DNA from: Solea solea
Lineage: Eukaryota > Chordata > Actinopteri > Pleuronectiformes > Soleidae
Assembly: GCF_958295425.1 (NCBI RefSeq)
Contig: NC_081145.1
Span: forward strand, 14,847,443-14,911,442
DNA: 64,000 nucleotides
Direction of reading: 5' to 3'
Below the pieces are notes generated by a model. It searched no databases, was not told where the DNA came from, and saw nothing but the letters and a program-made list of their open reading frames with translations. The first letter of the stretch is position 1, and every line of letters begins with the position of its first letter. This document shows positions 51,001 to 59,793 of this stretch, in pieces. Both the position numbers and the translations under genes were made by a program.

Positions 51001-54000
51001 ACCTATGACTTTTTTGTCACATTTTGGACGACATACTAACCATTGACTTTTTTGTCACATTTTGGACGACATACTAACCATTGACTATTTTGTCACATTT
51101 TCGACGACATACTAACCATTGACTTTTTTGTCATATTTTGGATGACATCCTAACCATTGACTTTTTTGTCACATTTCGGACGACATACTAACCATTGACT
51201 TTTTTGTCATATTTTGGATGACATCCTAACCATTGACTTTTTTGTCACATTTCGGACGACATACTAACCATTGACTTTTTTGTCCCATTTTGGACAACAT
51301 ACTAACCTATGACTTTTTTGTCACATTTCGGACGACATACTAACCATTGACTTTTTTGTCACATTTCGGACGACATACTAACCATTGACTTTTTTGTCAT
51401 ATTTTGGATGACTTACTAACCATTGACTTTTTTGTCACATTTTGGACGACATACTAACCTATGATTTTTTGTCACATTTCAGACGACATACTAACCTATG
51501 ACTTTTTTGTCACATTTTGGACGACATACTAACCATTGACTTTTTTGTCACATTTTCGACGACATACTAACCTATGACTTTTTTGTCACATTTCGGACGA
51601 CATACTAACCTATGACTTTTTTGTCACATTTTGGACGACATACTAACCATTGACTTTTTTGTCACATTTCGGACGACATACTAACCATTGACTTTTTTGT
51701 CACATTTTGGACGACATACTAACCATTGACTTTTTCGTCACATTTTGGACAACTTACTAACCTATGACTTTTTTGTCACATTTCGGACGACATACTAACC
51801 ATTGACTTTTTTGTCATATTTTGGATGACTTACTAACCATTGACTTTTTTATCACATTTTGGACGACATACTAACCTATGACTTTTTTGTCACATTTCGG
51901 ACGACATACTAACCATTGACTTTTTTGTCATATTTTGGATGACTTACTAACCATTGACTTTTTTGTCACATTTTGGACGACATACTAACCTATGATTTTT
52001 TGTCACATTTCAGACGACATACTAACCTATGACTTTTTTGTCACATTTTGGACGACATACTAACCATTGACTTTTTTGTCACATTTTCGACGACATACTA
52101 ACCTATGACTTTTTTGTCACATTTCGGACGACATACTAACCTATGACTTTTTTGTCACATTTTGGACGACATACTAACCATTGACTTTTTTGTCACATTT
52201 CGGACGACATACTAACCATTGACTTTTCTGTCACATTTTGGACGACATACTAACCATTGACTTTTTCGTCACATTTTGGACAACTTACTAACCTATGACT
52301 TTTTTGTCACATTTCGGACGACATACTAACCATTGACTTTTTTGTCATATTTTGGATGACTTACTAACCATTGACTTTTTTATCACATTTTGGACGACAT
52401 ACTAACCTATGACTTTTTTGTCACATTTCGGACGACATACTAACCATTGACTTTTTTGTCATATTTTGGATGACTTACTAACCTATGACTTATTTGTCAC
52501 ATTTCGGACGACATACTAACCATTGACTTATTTGTCACATTTCGGACGACATACTAACCTATGACTTTTTTGTCACATTTTGGACAACATACAAACCAAA
52601 CAAACAAAAATGCCATCTAGCATCTTTGAGGCTTTTTCAAGCCTCTTCAATGCTAGCTCTTACCTCCCATTATTGCAGAGACGTTGATGACGAAGTTGAA
52701 ATTCTTGTTGAAAGTGAAATAATGCAACACAGGTTTAGGAATCAGTTTTGTTTTGGTTTTATTTTTTTTGAAAGACCCAGACAGACACAAAGACACTCAC
52801 ATACCTCCAGTAGGATTCGAACCCATGATGTATCATCCTAGTCCACTGGACCATCTTCAGTGATGATAATTTTTCCGACAGTGACAGATGAAACAAGTGA
52901 ACTGATGAAGGATCAGACTGTTTGTCCTCGTAATTCAACGGTTGAAATTTTGAAAATCTCACGATGAGAAACCAAGAACTTAAGAGTGAGAGCATGAAGA
53001 CAAGAGTCTCATCTTAGACTGAAGTTCATGCTTTGGTACACGATGACTCTTTGGACGACACACTAAAAATCATTGTTTACTCAGATGTCCAAGATGAGAC
53101 AAGAAAAAGGCAAAGAGCCTCAGTGGCTTCATGGATGAGATCTGACTTTTTTGTCACATTTCGGACGACATACTAACCATTGACTTTTTTGTCACATTTC
53201 GGACGACATACTAACCTATGACTTTTTTGTCACATTTGGGACAACATACTAACCATTGACTTTTTTGTCACATTTTGGACGACATACTAACCATTGACTT
53301 TTTTGTCACATTTCGGACGACATACTAATCTATGACTTTTTTGTCACATTTCGGACGACATACTAACCATTGACTTTTTTGTCATATTTTGGACGACATA
53401 CTAACCTATGACTTTTTTGTCACATTTTGGACAACGTACTAACCATTGACTTTTTTGTCACATTTTGGAAGACTTACTAACCTATGACTTTTTTGTCACT
53501 TTTTAGACGACATACTAACCTATGACTTTTTTGTCACATTTTGGACAACATTCAAACCATTGACTTTTTTGTCAGCATACCTAACTATGACTTTTTTGTC
53601 ATATTTCGGACGACATACTAACCATTGACTTTTTTGTCATATTTCGGACGACATACTAACCTATGACTTTTTTGTCACATTTTGGACGACATACTAACCA
53701 TTGACTTTTTTGTCACATTTTGGACGACATACTAACCTATGACTTTTTTGTCACATTTTGGACGACATACTAACCATTGACTTTTTTGTCACATTTTGGA
53801 CGACATACTAACCATTGACTTTTTTGTCACATTTTGGACGACATACGACTTTTTTGCCACATTTCGGGCGACTGATAACCATTGACTTTTTTGTCATATT
53901 TCGGACGACATCCTAACCATTGACTTTTTTGTCACATTTTGGAAGACATACTAACCATTGACTTTTTTGCCACATTTCGGGCGACATACTAACCTATGAC

Positions 54001-57000
54001 TTTTTTGTCACATTTTGGAAGACTTACTAACCTATGACTTTTTTGTCACTTTTTAGACGACATACTAACCTATGACTTTTTTGTCACATTTTGGACAACA
54101 TTCAAACCATTGACTTTTTTGTCAGCATACTAAACTATGACTTTTTTGTCATATTTCGTACGACATACTAACCATTGACTTTTTTGTCATATTTCGGACG
54201 ACATACTAACCTATGACTTTTTTGTCACATTTTGGACGACATACTAACCATTGACTTTTTTGTCACATTTCGGACGACATACTAACCTATGACTTTTTTG
54301 TCACATTTTGGACGACATACTAACCATTAACTTTTTTGTCACATTTTGGACGACATACTAACCATTGACTTTTTTGTCACAGTTTCGACGACATACTAAC
54401 AATTGACTTTTTTGTCAGCATACTAAACTATGACTTTTTTGTCATATTTTGGATGACTTACTAACCATTGACTTTTTTGTCATATTTCGGACGACATCCT
54501 AACCATTGACTTTTTTGTCACATTTCGGACGACATACTAACCATTGACTTATTTGTCACATTTCGGACGACATACTAACCTATGACTTTTTTGTCACATT
54601 TTGGACAACATACAAACCATTGACTTATTTGTCACATTTCGGACGACATACTAACCTATGACTTTTTTGTCACATTTTGGACAACATACAAACCATTGAC
54701 TTTTTTGTCAGCATACTAAACTATGACTTTTTTGTCATATTTCGGACGACATACTAACCATTGACTTTTTTGTCATATTTCGGACGACATACTAACCTAT
54801 GACTTTTTTGTCACATTTTGGACGATATACTAACCATTGACTTTTTTGTCACATTTTGGACGACACGCTAAACTATGACTTTGTTGCCACATTTCGGACG
54901 ACATACTAACCATTGACTTTTTTGTCACATTTTGGACGACATACTAACCTATGACTATATATCTTACTGAAAGACAATCAGAGATGGCAGACTTCACCCC
55001 ATTCACGCAACAAGCCCATGTCGGCCTCATTTGGTCATTTTGGGGTCAAGTAATTAGATATTGAAGTAATTAGAGATGTGCTGCATCGTGTAAATTGACC
55101 TCTGTTGCCCCCCACTGGCTGTACTCCACACCACACCTTAGGTGATGTGTGTCTCAGACTACTATCACAGCATTTGCTGACATTATACACAAAGTGTGCC
55201 TCACAATATTCTGGCATATCAACACCAGTGTACAGCATCTGTCTTTTTCTGTGACATAAATTAACTAACTAGTGAATCTGTTTCATCCCCACAGTTAATA
55301 ATGCATTCCAGTTTGCCAGCATCATCCACTGGATCAGCCTGGCTATCCTGTCCGTCTTCTTCACCGAGGTGAGTCTAACAGATGATGAAGCTGCCGTTCC
55401 GTTAATGCTACTTTGTGCATTATTGTGAAATATGCCGTACAACAGGCTCTCATTAATACACTTATGACCCTGTTGATTTTCTTTAGTGAAGGTGAACTTA
55501 TACACAGCTCCAATGAGATCAGTATTTTTGGGGGGGGGGGAATAGCATAATAAACTGTATACTGCTGTGTGATTGTTGGCACGGTTGGTCCTCCTTGGGT
55601 TATTCCATTGATCCACAACAAAAATACTCAGATGCAGATGAAGCTGTTCTGTGCCACTAGTTTTAAATTATTTTGGAGCCTCAGGTGTGCTGTATTGATT
55701 ACCATTTTCTTTTCTGCCAGCCACATTTGTCTGCGTTCGTTGCCAGCACTCGGATCAAAACACCGCTAACTTTTTTTCTCCCATCTTCACTTATCAATAA
55801 AAGCAAGTTCTCTGTGTTAAATTGAAACAGTGGAAACAGCAATGGGCTGGCTACTGCAACCTTGACGGTCTGAAATGAGAATGGGGGTTAGGGAATAGCA
55901 GCAGAGTAACCGAGAGAAAGGGAGACAGTTGTTTGCCCTCTGCAGCCCCTGCTGAGTCAGCATGAGGAACCAAATGTGGTGTCTGTAATATAACACATAT
56001 CTTACCATCTGTGTTGTGTTTGAATTCGGTGTCATTGATTAATTACCAGTGGAGGGACAAAAGAGATCTGAATCACAACTGCAAATGGCATTTACTCCCC
56101 TCTGCTCCCCTGCCTCCATCATCCAGTGTCTCCTGGTTTTAAAATGCCCTTGTTTTATTCAATCTTGCCTTGAGAGTAACGTACTCTGTCTCCATCTCTA
56201 TCCCCCTGGTCTGGATCAGACTGTGTTCAGGATCGTGGTGCTGGGGATATGGGATTACATCGAGAACAAAGTAGAGGTAAGCTCCCATGGGTCCCATTAG
56301 TCCTCAAAGTAGAGGTAAGCTCCCATGGGTCCCATTAGTCCTGACTCTCACTGCAGTGTCATTCACTCAATGTCATGCCTCGATGTGGGAACAGTGCAAG
56401 CTGCAGACACACCGGTAATCTGGTACGTGTGCATTTTGCTCAGGTGTTTGATGGAGCTGTCATCGTCCTCTCTCTGGCCCCCATGGTGGCCTCCACTGTG
56501 GCCAACGGCCCCAGCAGCCCCTGGGATGCTATTGGTCTCATCATCACACTGCGCATCTGGAGGGTGAAGAGGATCATTGATGGTGAGAGTGGGAGGGGCC
56601 GCTGTCCCCTGTGTCCTGTCCTTTACTGTCAGGTCACAGAGATGGATACTGCAGTCTGCTCTTTGTGGTACTTTGTGGTCTTGAGCTTGATTCATGCTCA
56701 TTAAGAAACAAGAGTAGGACAATATGTGTTGTAATAAACCTGTGGATTTCACACAATAGCTTCAACTTGATTTGTTTTAAAGCACAGGTGCACATTTAAG
56801 AAAACATTTTATTCACTGTAAGAAAATAAAAATGCCTATGTAGCATTGTTGCTCCCCCTGGTGTTTATTTTTCAGTATAACACAGCGCCTCTGCAGAAGC
56901 TGCCCCAAATATGTTGACACATTAAAACACCAGCTAGTACACCACTGCAAAATAGTGACTTCATCCTTTCAAAGAGACTTTCAGCTCAAAACGGAACCAC

Positions 57001-59793
57001 AGCAATGCCATTGTGTTCACCTGGTGTTACAGTATGTTAGTATCACACCTAGTTATATGGATAACTGTGTGTAGAATAACCTAGAAGGTCCACTCGGTGA
57101 TCTCTATAAATGAGTCAGTGTAGTATTTATTTCAAAGGAGAAGAAACAACTACAAGATTGAATGTGTGTTTTGCGACTGAACTGACAATATCACGTCCTG
57201 TCATTCTAGCCTATGTGCTGCAAGTGAAGGTGGAGATGGAGCTGGAGATCCAACAATACGAGAAGGCCAAGGCCGTGAGGGATGAACAGCTCGACCGTAT
57301 CACTCAGATCTGTCAGGAACAGGCAGTATGTCCTTTCATCTCTCACATAAGTTAACAGAAAATCTGAATTCAACCAACAGAGGGCAGCAGAGGACAAACC
57401 AAGATCTATTATCCACTCATACAGTCTTAAAATAATGTGTACCAGATTAGTCCCTCCTATCATTATCACAAGATAAACTATTTTTCCAACAGTCTTATGG
57501 CAGATCAGATACTCATCACTGGGCATTAACATCGACTGACACCTTCAAAATGTCACAAATTTCAAATTCAACTCTATTTCTTACTTTGCATTGGTGGAAA
57601 AAAACAAGTGTTTTTATGGTGTGTTGTTTGCCATAAGCACACTTGACAGCCAGCTGACACCCTGAATGCAAATAAAATGTTTTAACATAAGTGGATGATC
57701 TATGAGGTCAAATAAACAGTTTGAGATGAATTATCTTTAAGTATTTCCAACTGAATAACATAAAGGAAAACATCACTTAGTCTCCCATTGTCTCCTCTTT
57801 GCTTTAAGTTTGAAATCAGGCAGCTGAGGGCCCACCTGGCCCAGCAGGACCTGGATCTCGTGGCAGAACGTGAAGCGGCGATGCAGATCCACCATATGTG
57901 GGGTAAACAAAGCAGCACTTTCCAGGAAGTGGACGGACTGTCACCTCGAGTTTCTGAGCATCACGGTCCTACTAAAGCTCGAGAGCCTGGGGGGCCTGCA
58001 GGTAAATGTCTGCAGCAGCAGCAGTATTGTCTTTCAAAGAGATCCTGGCTGTGTTTTTAATCTTAATCCAAGTCCACATTCACACAAGTGACTGGTTAAA
58101 GGGAAAAAAGGGTTCACCGTGGTGATGTTGACTGGAAAGTTTTAGTTTTTAAAAAAGCATATTTATCCTCTGCAGAAACTTTAAACTGTTAAAAAAAAAA
58201 CAACATATTAATAACAAATCTCGAGCTGCTATTTGACATTTTCTGGCGATGCAAAACGGTCAAAATCAGTCATCTCATCTTGTGCCACATCTCGATAGAG
58301 ACCATAAACCTTTCACACAGTGACAGGTCATAACTTACAGGATTAACAGCAGCAAAATGCTGTCAGGGCTCAGACCAGTGAGGCTTTTCCTTTATCAGAG
58401 CTATATATCATAATACGACCTGTCATCTATCTGAGCCACAGGTCCTATAATGTAGGGCCGCTTCTCCTGTGCTCATGTGGCACAGATCACCTGGAGACGA
58501 CTTCCATCACACTTCAGACCCAAACAGTGGGTGTAATCACTGAATATGATATAATAATATTAAATTCACTCATTTCAGATTTGGGAAAGGTGATCTCAAA
58601 AAGGAAAATATAACTTTTGGTAGATATTAATGGTGATCTGGATATGGATAAGGATTCAGCAATTTAAAACAACTGTTAACAGGTTTGCACTATTTGAGTG
58701 CCTTAATTCATTAATTTCACCTTTATCTCCTGAAGATTTGTTGCTTTTCCGTTTTTATATGATGCAAAATGACTGCACTACTTTTCAAAATTGTGTTGAA
58801 AAATTGTAATCATTTATAGGAAGAGTGTTTTTTTGTGTGGTTTCAAAGTAACTTGCACAAGTGTTGCCACTTAAAAATGTGTGTACACTTCCTGCGCCTC
58901 ATACAAAATTTTGTATGTAGGATTTTGCAACATAGGTGAAGTTGCGGTGCACTGCAGCTAAATATCTCTCAACTCACCCTTACTTACACACAATATTTCT
59001 CTTCTTCAGATCTCCATGGCCAAGATGACATGAACAACTACATTAGCCAGTACTACAGTGAGCCAAGCAGTGGTGAGCATCAATACGATTCATTTCTTGC
59101 ATCACAACATTTAAAAAGGCCTCTTACACTACACGTGTTGTTCTTACAGATATGGGGATCCCAGACCCTGCCCGCATCATCACCACTGCAGCCATAGACG
59201 TGCACCTGCCAAACAACCCTAGCCAGCTTCCCTCCACTTTGGTGAGTGCCGACGCGGTGCCGTCCAGCCATTTGCAGAGAACAGGCAGCTTGGTCAGTGA
59301 GGCCTCCACCACCACAGTGTCCCGCACCAGCTTTAGTGCCCGCCAGCACAGCTTTAGCAGCCATACGCTCGGCTCCACCACAGACTGCAGCTCCACAGTG
59401 CGGGAAGCCTCCACCTCCACCTCCACGAACTACAGCGACCAACGCTGCTACCCTCCACCCTACAGCAGCCCTCTGGCCCTGGGCTCTCAGCTACGAGGGA
59501 GTCCCAGCGCAGTGGTGCAGGAGCTGCTCTCCTCTCTGTCTGAGAACTCCTGTCTCACACAGAAGGGGCTGGACCCTGTCAACCTGAAGCCGCCCAGCCC
59601 AGCAGGCTCCACCAAAACCAGCCCCGAGCTGGAGCACAGGGTCAATATCTACAATAAGAGGAACCAGGACAGCCGAGTGGGGCTCCACTCTAAGCCACTC
59701 ATCCATCTGCAGGGCAACGAGCCTCTCCTGGAGGAGAAGTACAGGATGATGGAGCCAGTTGACGCTCCAGTCAACCGTCTGTCCGAGACATAG
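27336..59793 (+). CDS. tmem266: transmembrane protein 266 (HVRP1), voltage-sensor-domain protein
   Basis: TMEM266 carries an isolated voltage-sensor domain related to the Hv1 proton channel and voltage-sensing phosphatases. The human protein responds to voltage and zinc, with no pore shown. Ten coding exons: 27336-27349, 33049-33237, 43463-43617, 55295-55368, 56220-56276, 56444-56582, 57210-57325, 57809-58001, 59010-59072, 59150-59793. All are in phase, giving 547 residues (human about 531). Regions: cytoplasmic amino end with SELEVISQQVEEDNQCVAP (about 12-30); S1 at about 83-113; S2 at about 126-152; S3 at about 165-183; S4 LRIWRVKRIID at 199-209, with basic residues at 200, 203, 205 and 206; coiled coil at about 214-270 (QQYEKAKAVRDEQLDRITQI); conserved DDMNNYISQYY; a long Ser/Thr/Pro-rich tail with SPAGSTKTSPELEHRV. 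The start exon is inferred from phase (CA|G) and A at -3. Confidence 0.94.
27737..27800 (+). repeat. GGAGTGGAAT-type purine simple repeat
   Basis: Imperfect five-base units of GGAGT, GGAAT and GGAGA run for about 60 bases, all purine plus T on this strand. Confidence 0.7.
30412..30660 (+). mobile_element. degenerate teleost dispersed repeat (CCATTTTCTACCGC family)
   Basis: Starts with CATCCATCTATCC and CCATTTTCTACCGC and ends with GGGAGAACATGCAAACTCC, with TTTAGAGTGTCCAATT between. These are landmarks of a high-copy fish repeat seen across many teleosts. I cannot name the class with confidence; it may be a LINE 3' end. Two shorter related copies occur near 34.5 and 37.0 kb. Confidence 0.65.
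31093..31140 (+). repeat. (CCT)n microsatellite
   Basis: About 14 CCT units with one interruption (TTCT). On the opposite strand it reads as a Glu-rich frame, which is spurious. Confidence 0.95.
33049..33237 (+). CDS. tmem266: tmem266 exon, cytoplasmic amino-terminal region
   Basis: Encodes VPPHAGISELEVISQQVEED, then NQCVAPVQLVSFAYRDLPLA and SLAGSQLISNPDEED. This closely follows human TMEM266 (SELEVISQQV, AYRDLPLAA, GSQLISN). CACAG acceptor, GTGAGT donor. Confidence 0.94.
34427..34600 (+). mobile_element. second copy of the CCATTTTCTACCGC dispersed repeat, shorter
   Basis: Begins GCATCCATCTTCTACCGC. It has GCCAATCCCAGCTGACATAG and ACCAGTCCATCACAGGG, which are characteristic internal landmarks of the same fish family. 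The 3' half is degraded. Confidence 0.55.
36540..36900 (+). repeat. short interspersed non-coding repeat, + copy
   Basis: Begins AAAGACATAATATGTAAC and ends ATTGAGAGACCCCTAGTGGC followed by AGACATTG. The end module recurs in inverted form at about 62535-62570. AATATGTAAC-type starts and CTAGTGGCAGA-type ends are common in teleost intronic repeats, likely a non-autonomous element; class unknown. Confidence 0.4.
36962..37060 (+). mobile_element. third, truncated copy of the CCATTTTCTACCGC dispersed repeat
   Basis: CATCTTCTACCACTTTATGC and CTCCACATGAGGG followed by GACATAGGGTGGAAGGCGGG match the first 90 bases of the copies above. Confidence 0.45.
39018..39042 (+). repeat. (GA)n microsatellite
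   Basis: About 12 uninterrupted GA units. Confidence 0.95.
41112..41330 (+). mobile_element. Tc1/mariner transposase 3' remnant
   Basis: One frame reads WPSQRPNLNPIEDI, a stop, then DVLNTF. This is the catalytic-domain signature of Tc1-type DDE transposases (WPSQSPDLNPIE). Further on, GTGACATTGCC and ACAATGCCACGGCAAATG match the usual downstream part of fish Tc1-like elements. The in-frame stop and the missing upstream region show it is dead and truncated. Confidence 0.75.
41980..42016 (+). repeat. (CA)n microsatellite
   Basis: About 18 CA units. Confidence 0.95.
43420..43437 (+). repeat. 18-base C homopolymer next to the S1-exon acceptor
   Basis: Uninterrupted C18 ending 25 bases before the splice acceptor of the next exon. 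It makes up most of that intron's polypyrimidine tract. Confidence 0.95.
43463..43617 (+). CDS. tmem266: tmem266 exon encoding S1
   Basis: Encodes SNWLKPCCGRRAALWQVCLL, then NCFLVACVILVVLLLMLELL and IDTKLLQ. Near-identical to human TMEM266 (SNWLKPCCGRR, NCFLVACVILVV). ACTCAG acceptor, GTGAGT donor. Confidence 0.96.
43618..45574 (+). other. tmem266: tmem266 intron, unique part before the satellite
   Basis: AT-rich with no recognised exon. The phrase AAAGGTTCAATGTGCAAC near 44087 resembles one at about 19253, probably an old dispersed-repeat fragment. Confidence 0.45.
45795..45868 (-). pseudogene. tRNA-like sequence, full-length spacing, probably a tRNA-Arg-type pseudogene
   Basis: Read on the minus strand, an A box TGGCCGAATGG fits TRGYNNARNGG exactly. 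A B box GGTTCAAATTC (one mismatch) follows 44 bases later, the standard tRNA spacing. AATGGATAAGGC resembles tRNA-Arg D-arms. The T stem forms with two G-T pairs, but the anticodon stem and acceptor stem pair poorly. The would-be anticodon is TAT. It is probably dead or a tRNA-derived repeat head. Confidence 0.55.
52618..52655 (+). other. long imperfect hairpin
   Basis: TAGCAT pairs with ATGCTA as outer stem. GAGGCTT pairs with AAGCCTC as inner stem around a TTTC loop, with a symmetric 4x4 internal loop between. It sits at the left end of the non-satellite island. Confidence 0.7.
52800..52859 (-). pseudogene. tRNA-like sequence with exact A and B boxes, shortened middle
   Basis: On the minus strand, TGGTCCAGTGG (52853-52843) is a perfect A box. 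GGTTCGAATCC (52823-52813) is a perfect B box. Only 30 bases separate their starts instead of about 44, so the anticodon arm is largely missing. TGGTCCAGTGG followed by ACTAGGAT recalls tRNA-Glu. It is a tRNA pseudogene or SINE-head-like remnant. Confidence 0.55.
55295..55368 (+). CDS. tmem266: tmem266 exon encoding most of S2
   Basis: 74 bp encoding NNAFQFASIIHWISLAILSV then FFTE. CCACAG acceptor, GTGAGT donor. The preceding 11.7-kb intron carries the satellite. Confidence 0.95.
56220..56276 (+). CDS. tmem266: tmem266 exon encoding the end of S2 and the S2-S3 loop
   Basis: 57 bp encoding TVFRIVVLGIWDYIENKVE, essentially identical to human. Its donor lies inside a perfect tandem duplication. 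Confidence 0.95.
56267..56342 (+). repeat. tmem266: perfect 38-bp tandem duplication spanning an exon end and its 5' splice site
   Basis: Bases 56267-56304 and 56305-56342 are identical. Each holds CAAAGTAGAG followed by GTAAGC, so two identical donors lie 38 bp apart. Use of the second adds seven codons and then an in-frame TAG. Confidence 0.95.
56444..56582 (+). CDS. tmem266: tmem266 exon encoding S3 and S4
   Basis: 139 bp encoding VFDGAVIVLSLAPMVASTVA, then NGPSSPWDAIGLIITLRIWR and VKRIID. Carries the S3 Asp (residue 166) and the basic S4. GCTCAG acceptor, GTGAGA donor. Confidence 0.96.
57210..57325 (+). CDS. tmem266: tmem266 exon encoding the coiled coil, first part
   Basis: 116 bp encoding YVLQVKVEMELEIQQYEKAK, then AVRDEQLDRITQICQEQA. 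Heptad-rich, matching human. TTCTAG acceptor, GTATGT donor. Confidence 0.95.
57809..58001 (+). CDS. tmem266: tmem266 exon encoding the end of the coiled coil and a linker
   Basis: 193 bp encoding FEIRQLRAHLAQQDLDLVAE, then REAAMQIHHM and a less conserved linker ending GGPA. TTTAAG acceptor, GTAAAT donor. Confidence 0.93.
58002..59009 (+). other. tmem266: tmem266 intron without features
   Basis: About 1 kb of AT-rich intron. No repeat or exon recognised. Confidence 0.5.
59010..59072 (+). CDS. tmem266: tmem266 exon, conserved YISQYY motif
   Basis: 63 bp encoding LHGQDDMNNYISQYYSEPSS. Matches human DDMNSYISQYY. TTCAG acceptor, GTGAGC donor. Confidence 0.94.
59150..59793 (+). CDS. tmem266: tmem266 terminal exon, Ser/Thr/Pro-rich tail
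   Basis: 644 bp to TAG. Conserved islands are TTAAIDVHLPN, HTLGSTTDCS, ELLSSLSENSC and PSPAGSTKTSPELEHRV, set in low-complexity Ser/Thr/Pro sequence. The last 30 residues diverge from human. Confidence 0.95.

Larger units (their letters stand above)
52597..53142 (+). other. 546-bp non-satellite island within the array
   Basis: Unique-looking sequence replaces the 38-bp units here. It carries a long hairpin (52618-52655), a tRNA-like sequence on the minus strand, and one decayed unit-like phrase (TTTGGACGACACACTAAAAA near 53052). It may therefore be an ancient part of the array's parent element rather than a clean insertion. Confidence 0.8.
45575..54956 (+). repeat. 38-bp tandem satellite array (about 230 units) inside a tmem266 intron
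   Basis: The unit is 38 bp and contains, in order, TGACTTTTTTGTCA (a perfect TGAC/GTCA inverted repeat around six T), CATTT, a CGGACGAC or TGGACGAC box, ATACTAACC, and either TAT or ATT before the next GAC. Two subtypes alternate irregularly. Degenerate units (ACCACATACTAAA types) occupy the left edge. Truncated units with the junction GGACGACTTTTTTG occur at about 46020, 49082 and 50739. The array is interrupted by tRNA-like sequence near 45.8 kb and by a 546-bp island (52597-53142). The period is not a multiple of three and no frame stays open, so it is not coding. It fills about 80% of the intron between the S1 and S2 exons. Confidence 0.97.

Noticed and set aside
45575..54956. CRISPR-like look of the 38-bp repeats
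   Set aside because: There are no spacers: units abut directly and variants are point changes. The DNA is clearly animal nuclear, with spliced vertebrate genes on both sides.
56267..56342. Relation between the 38-bp splice-site duplication and the 38-bp satellite
   Set aside because: Same length but no shared sequence; the coincidence of period is not evidence of a link.
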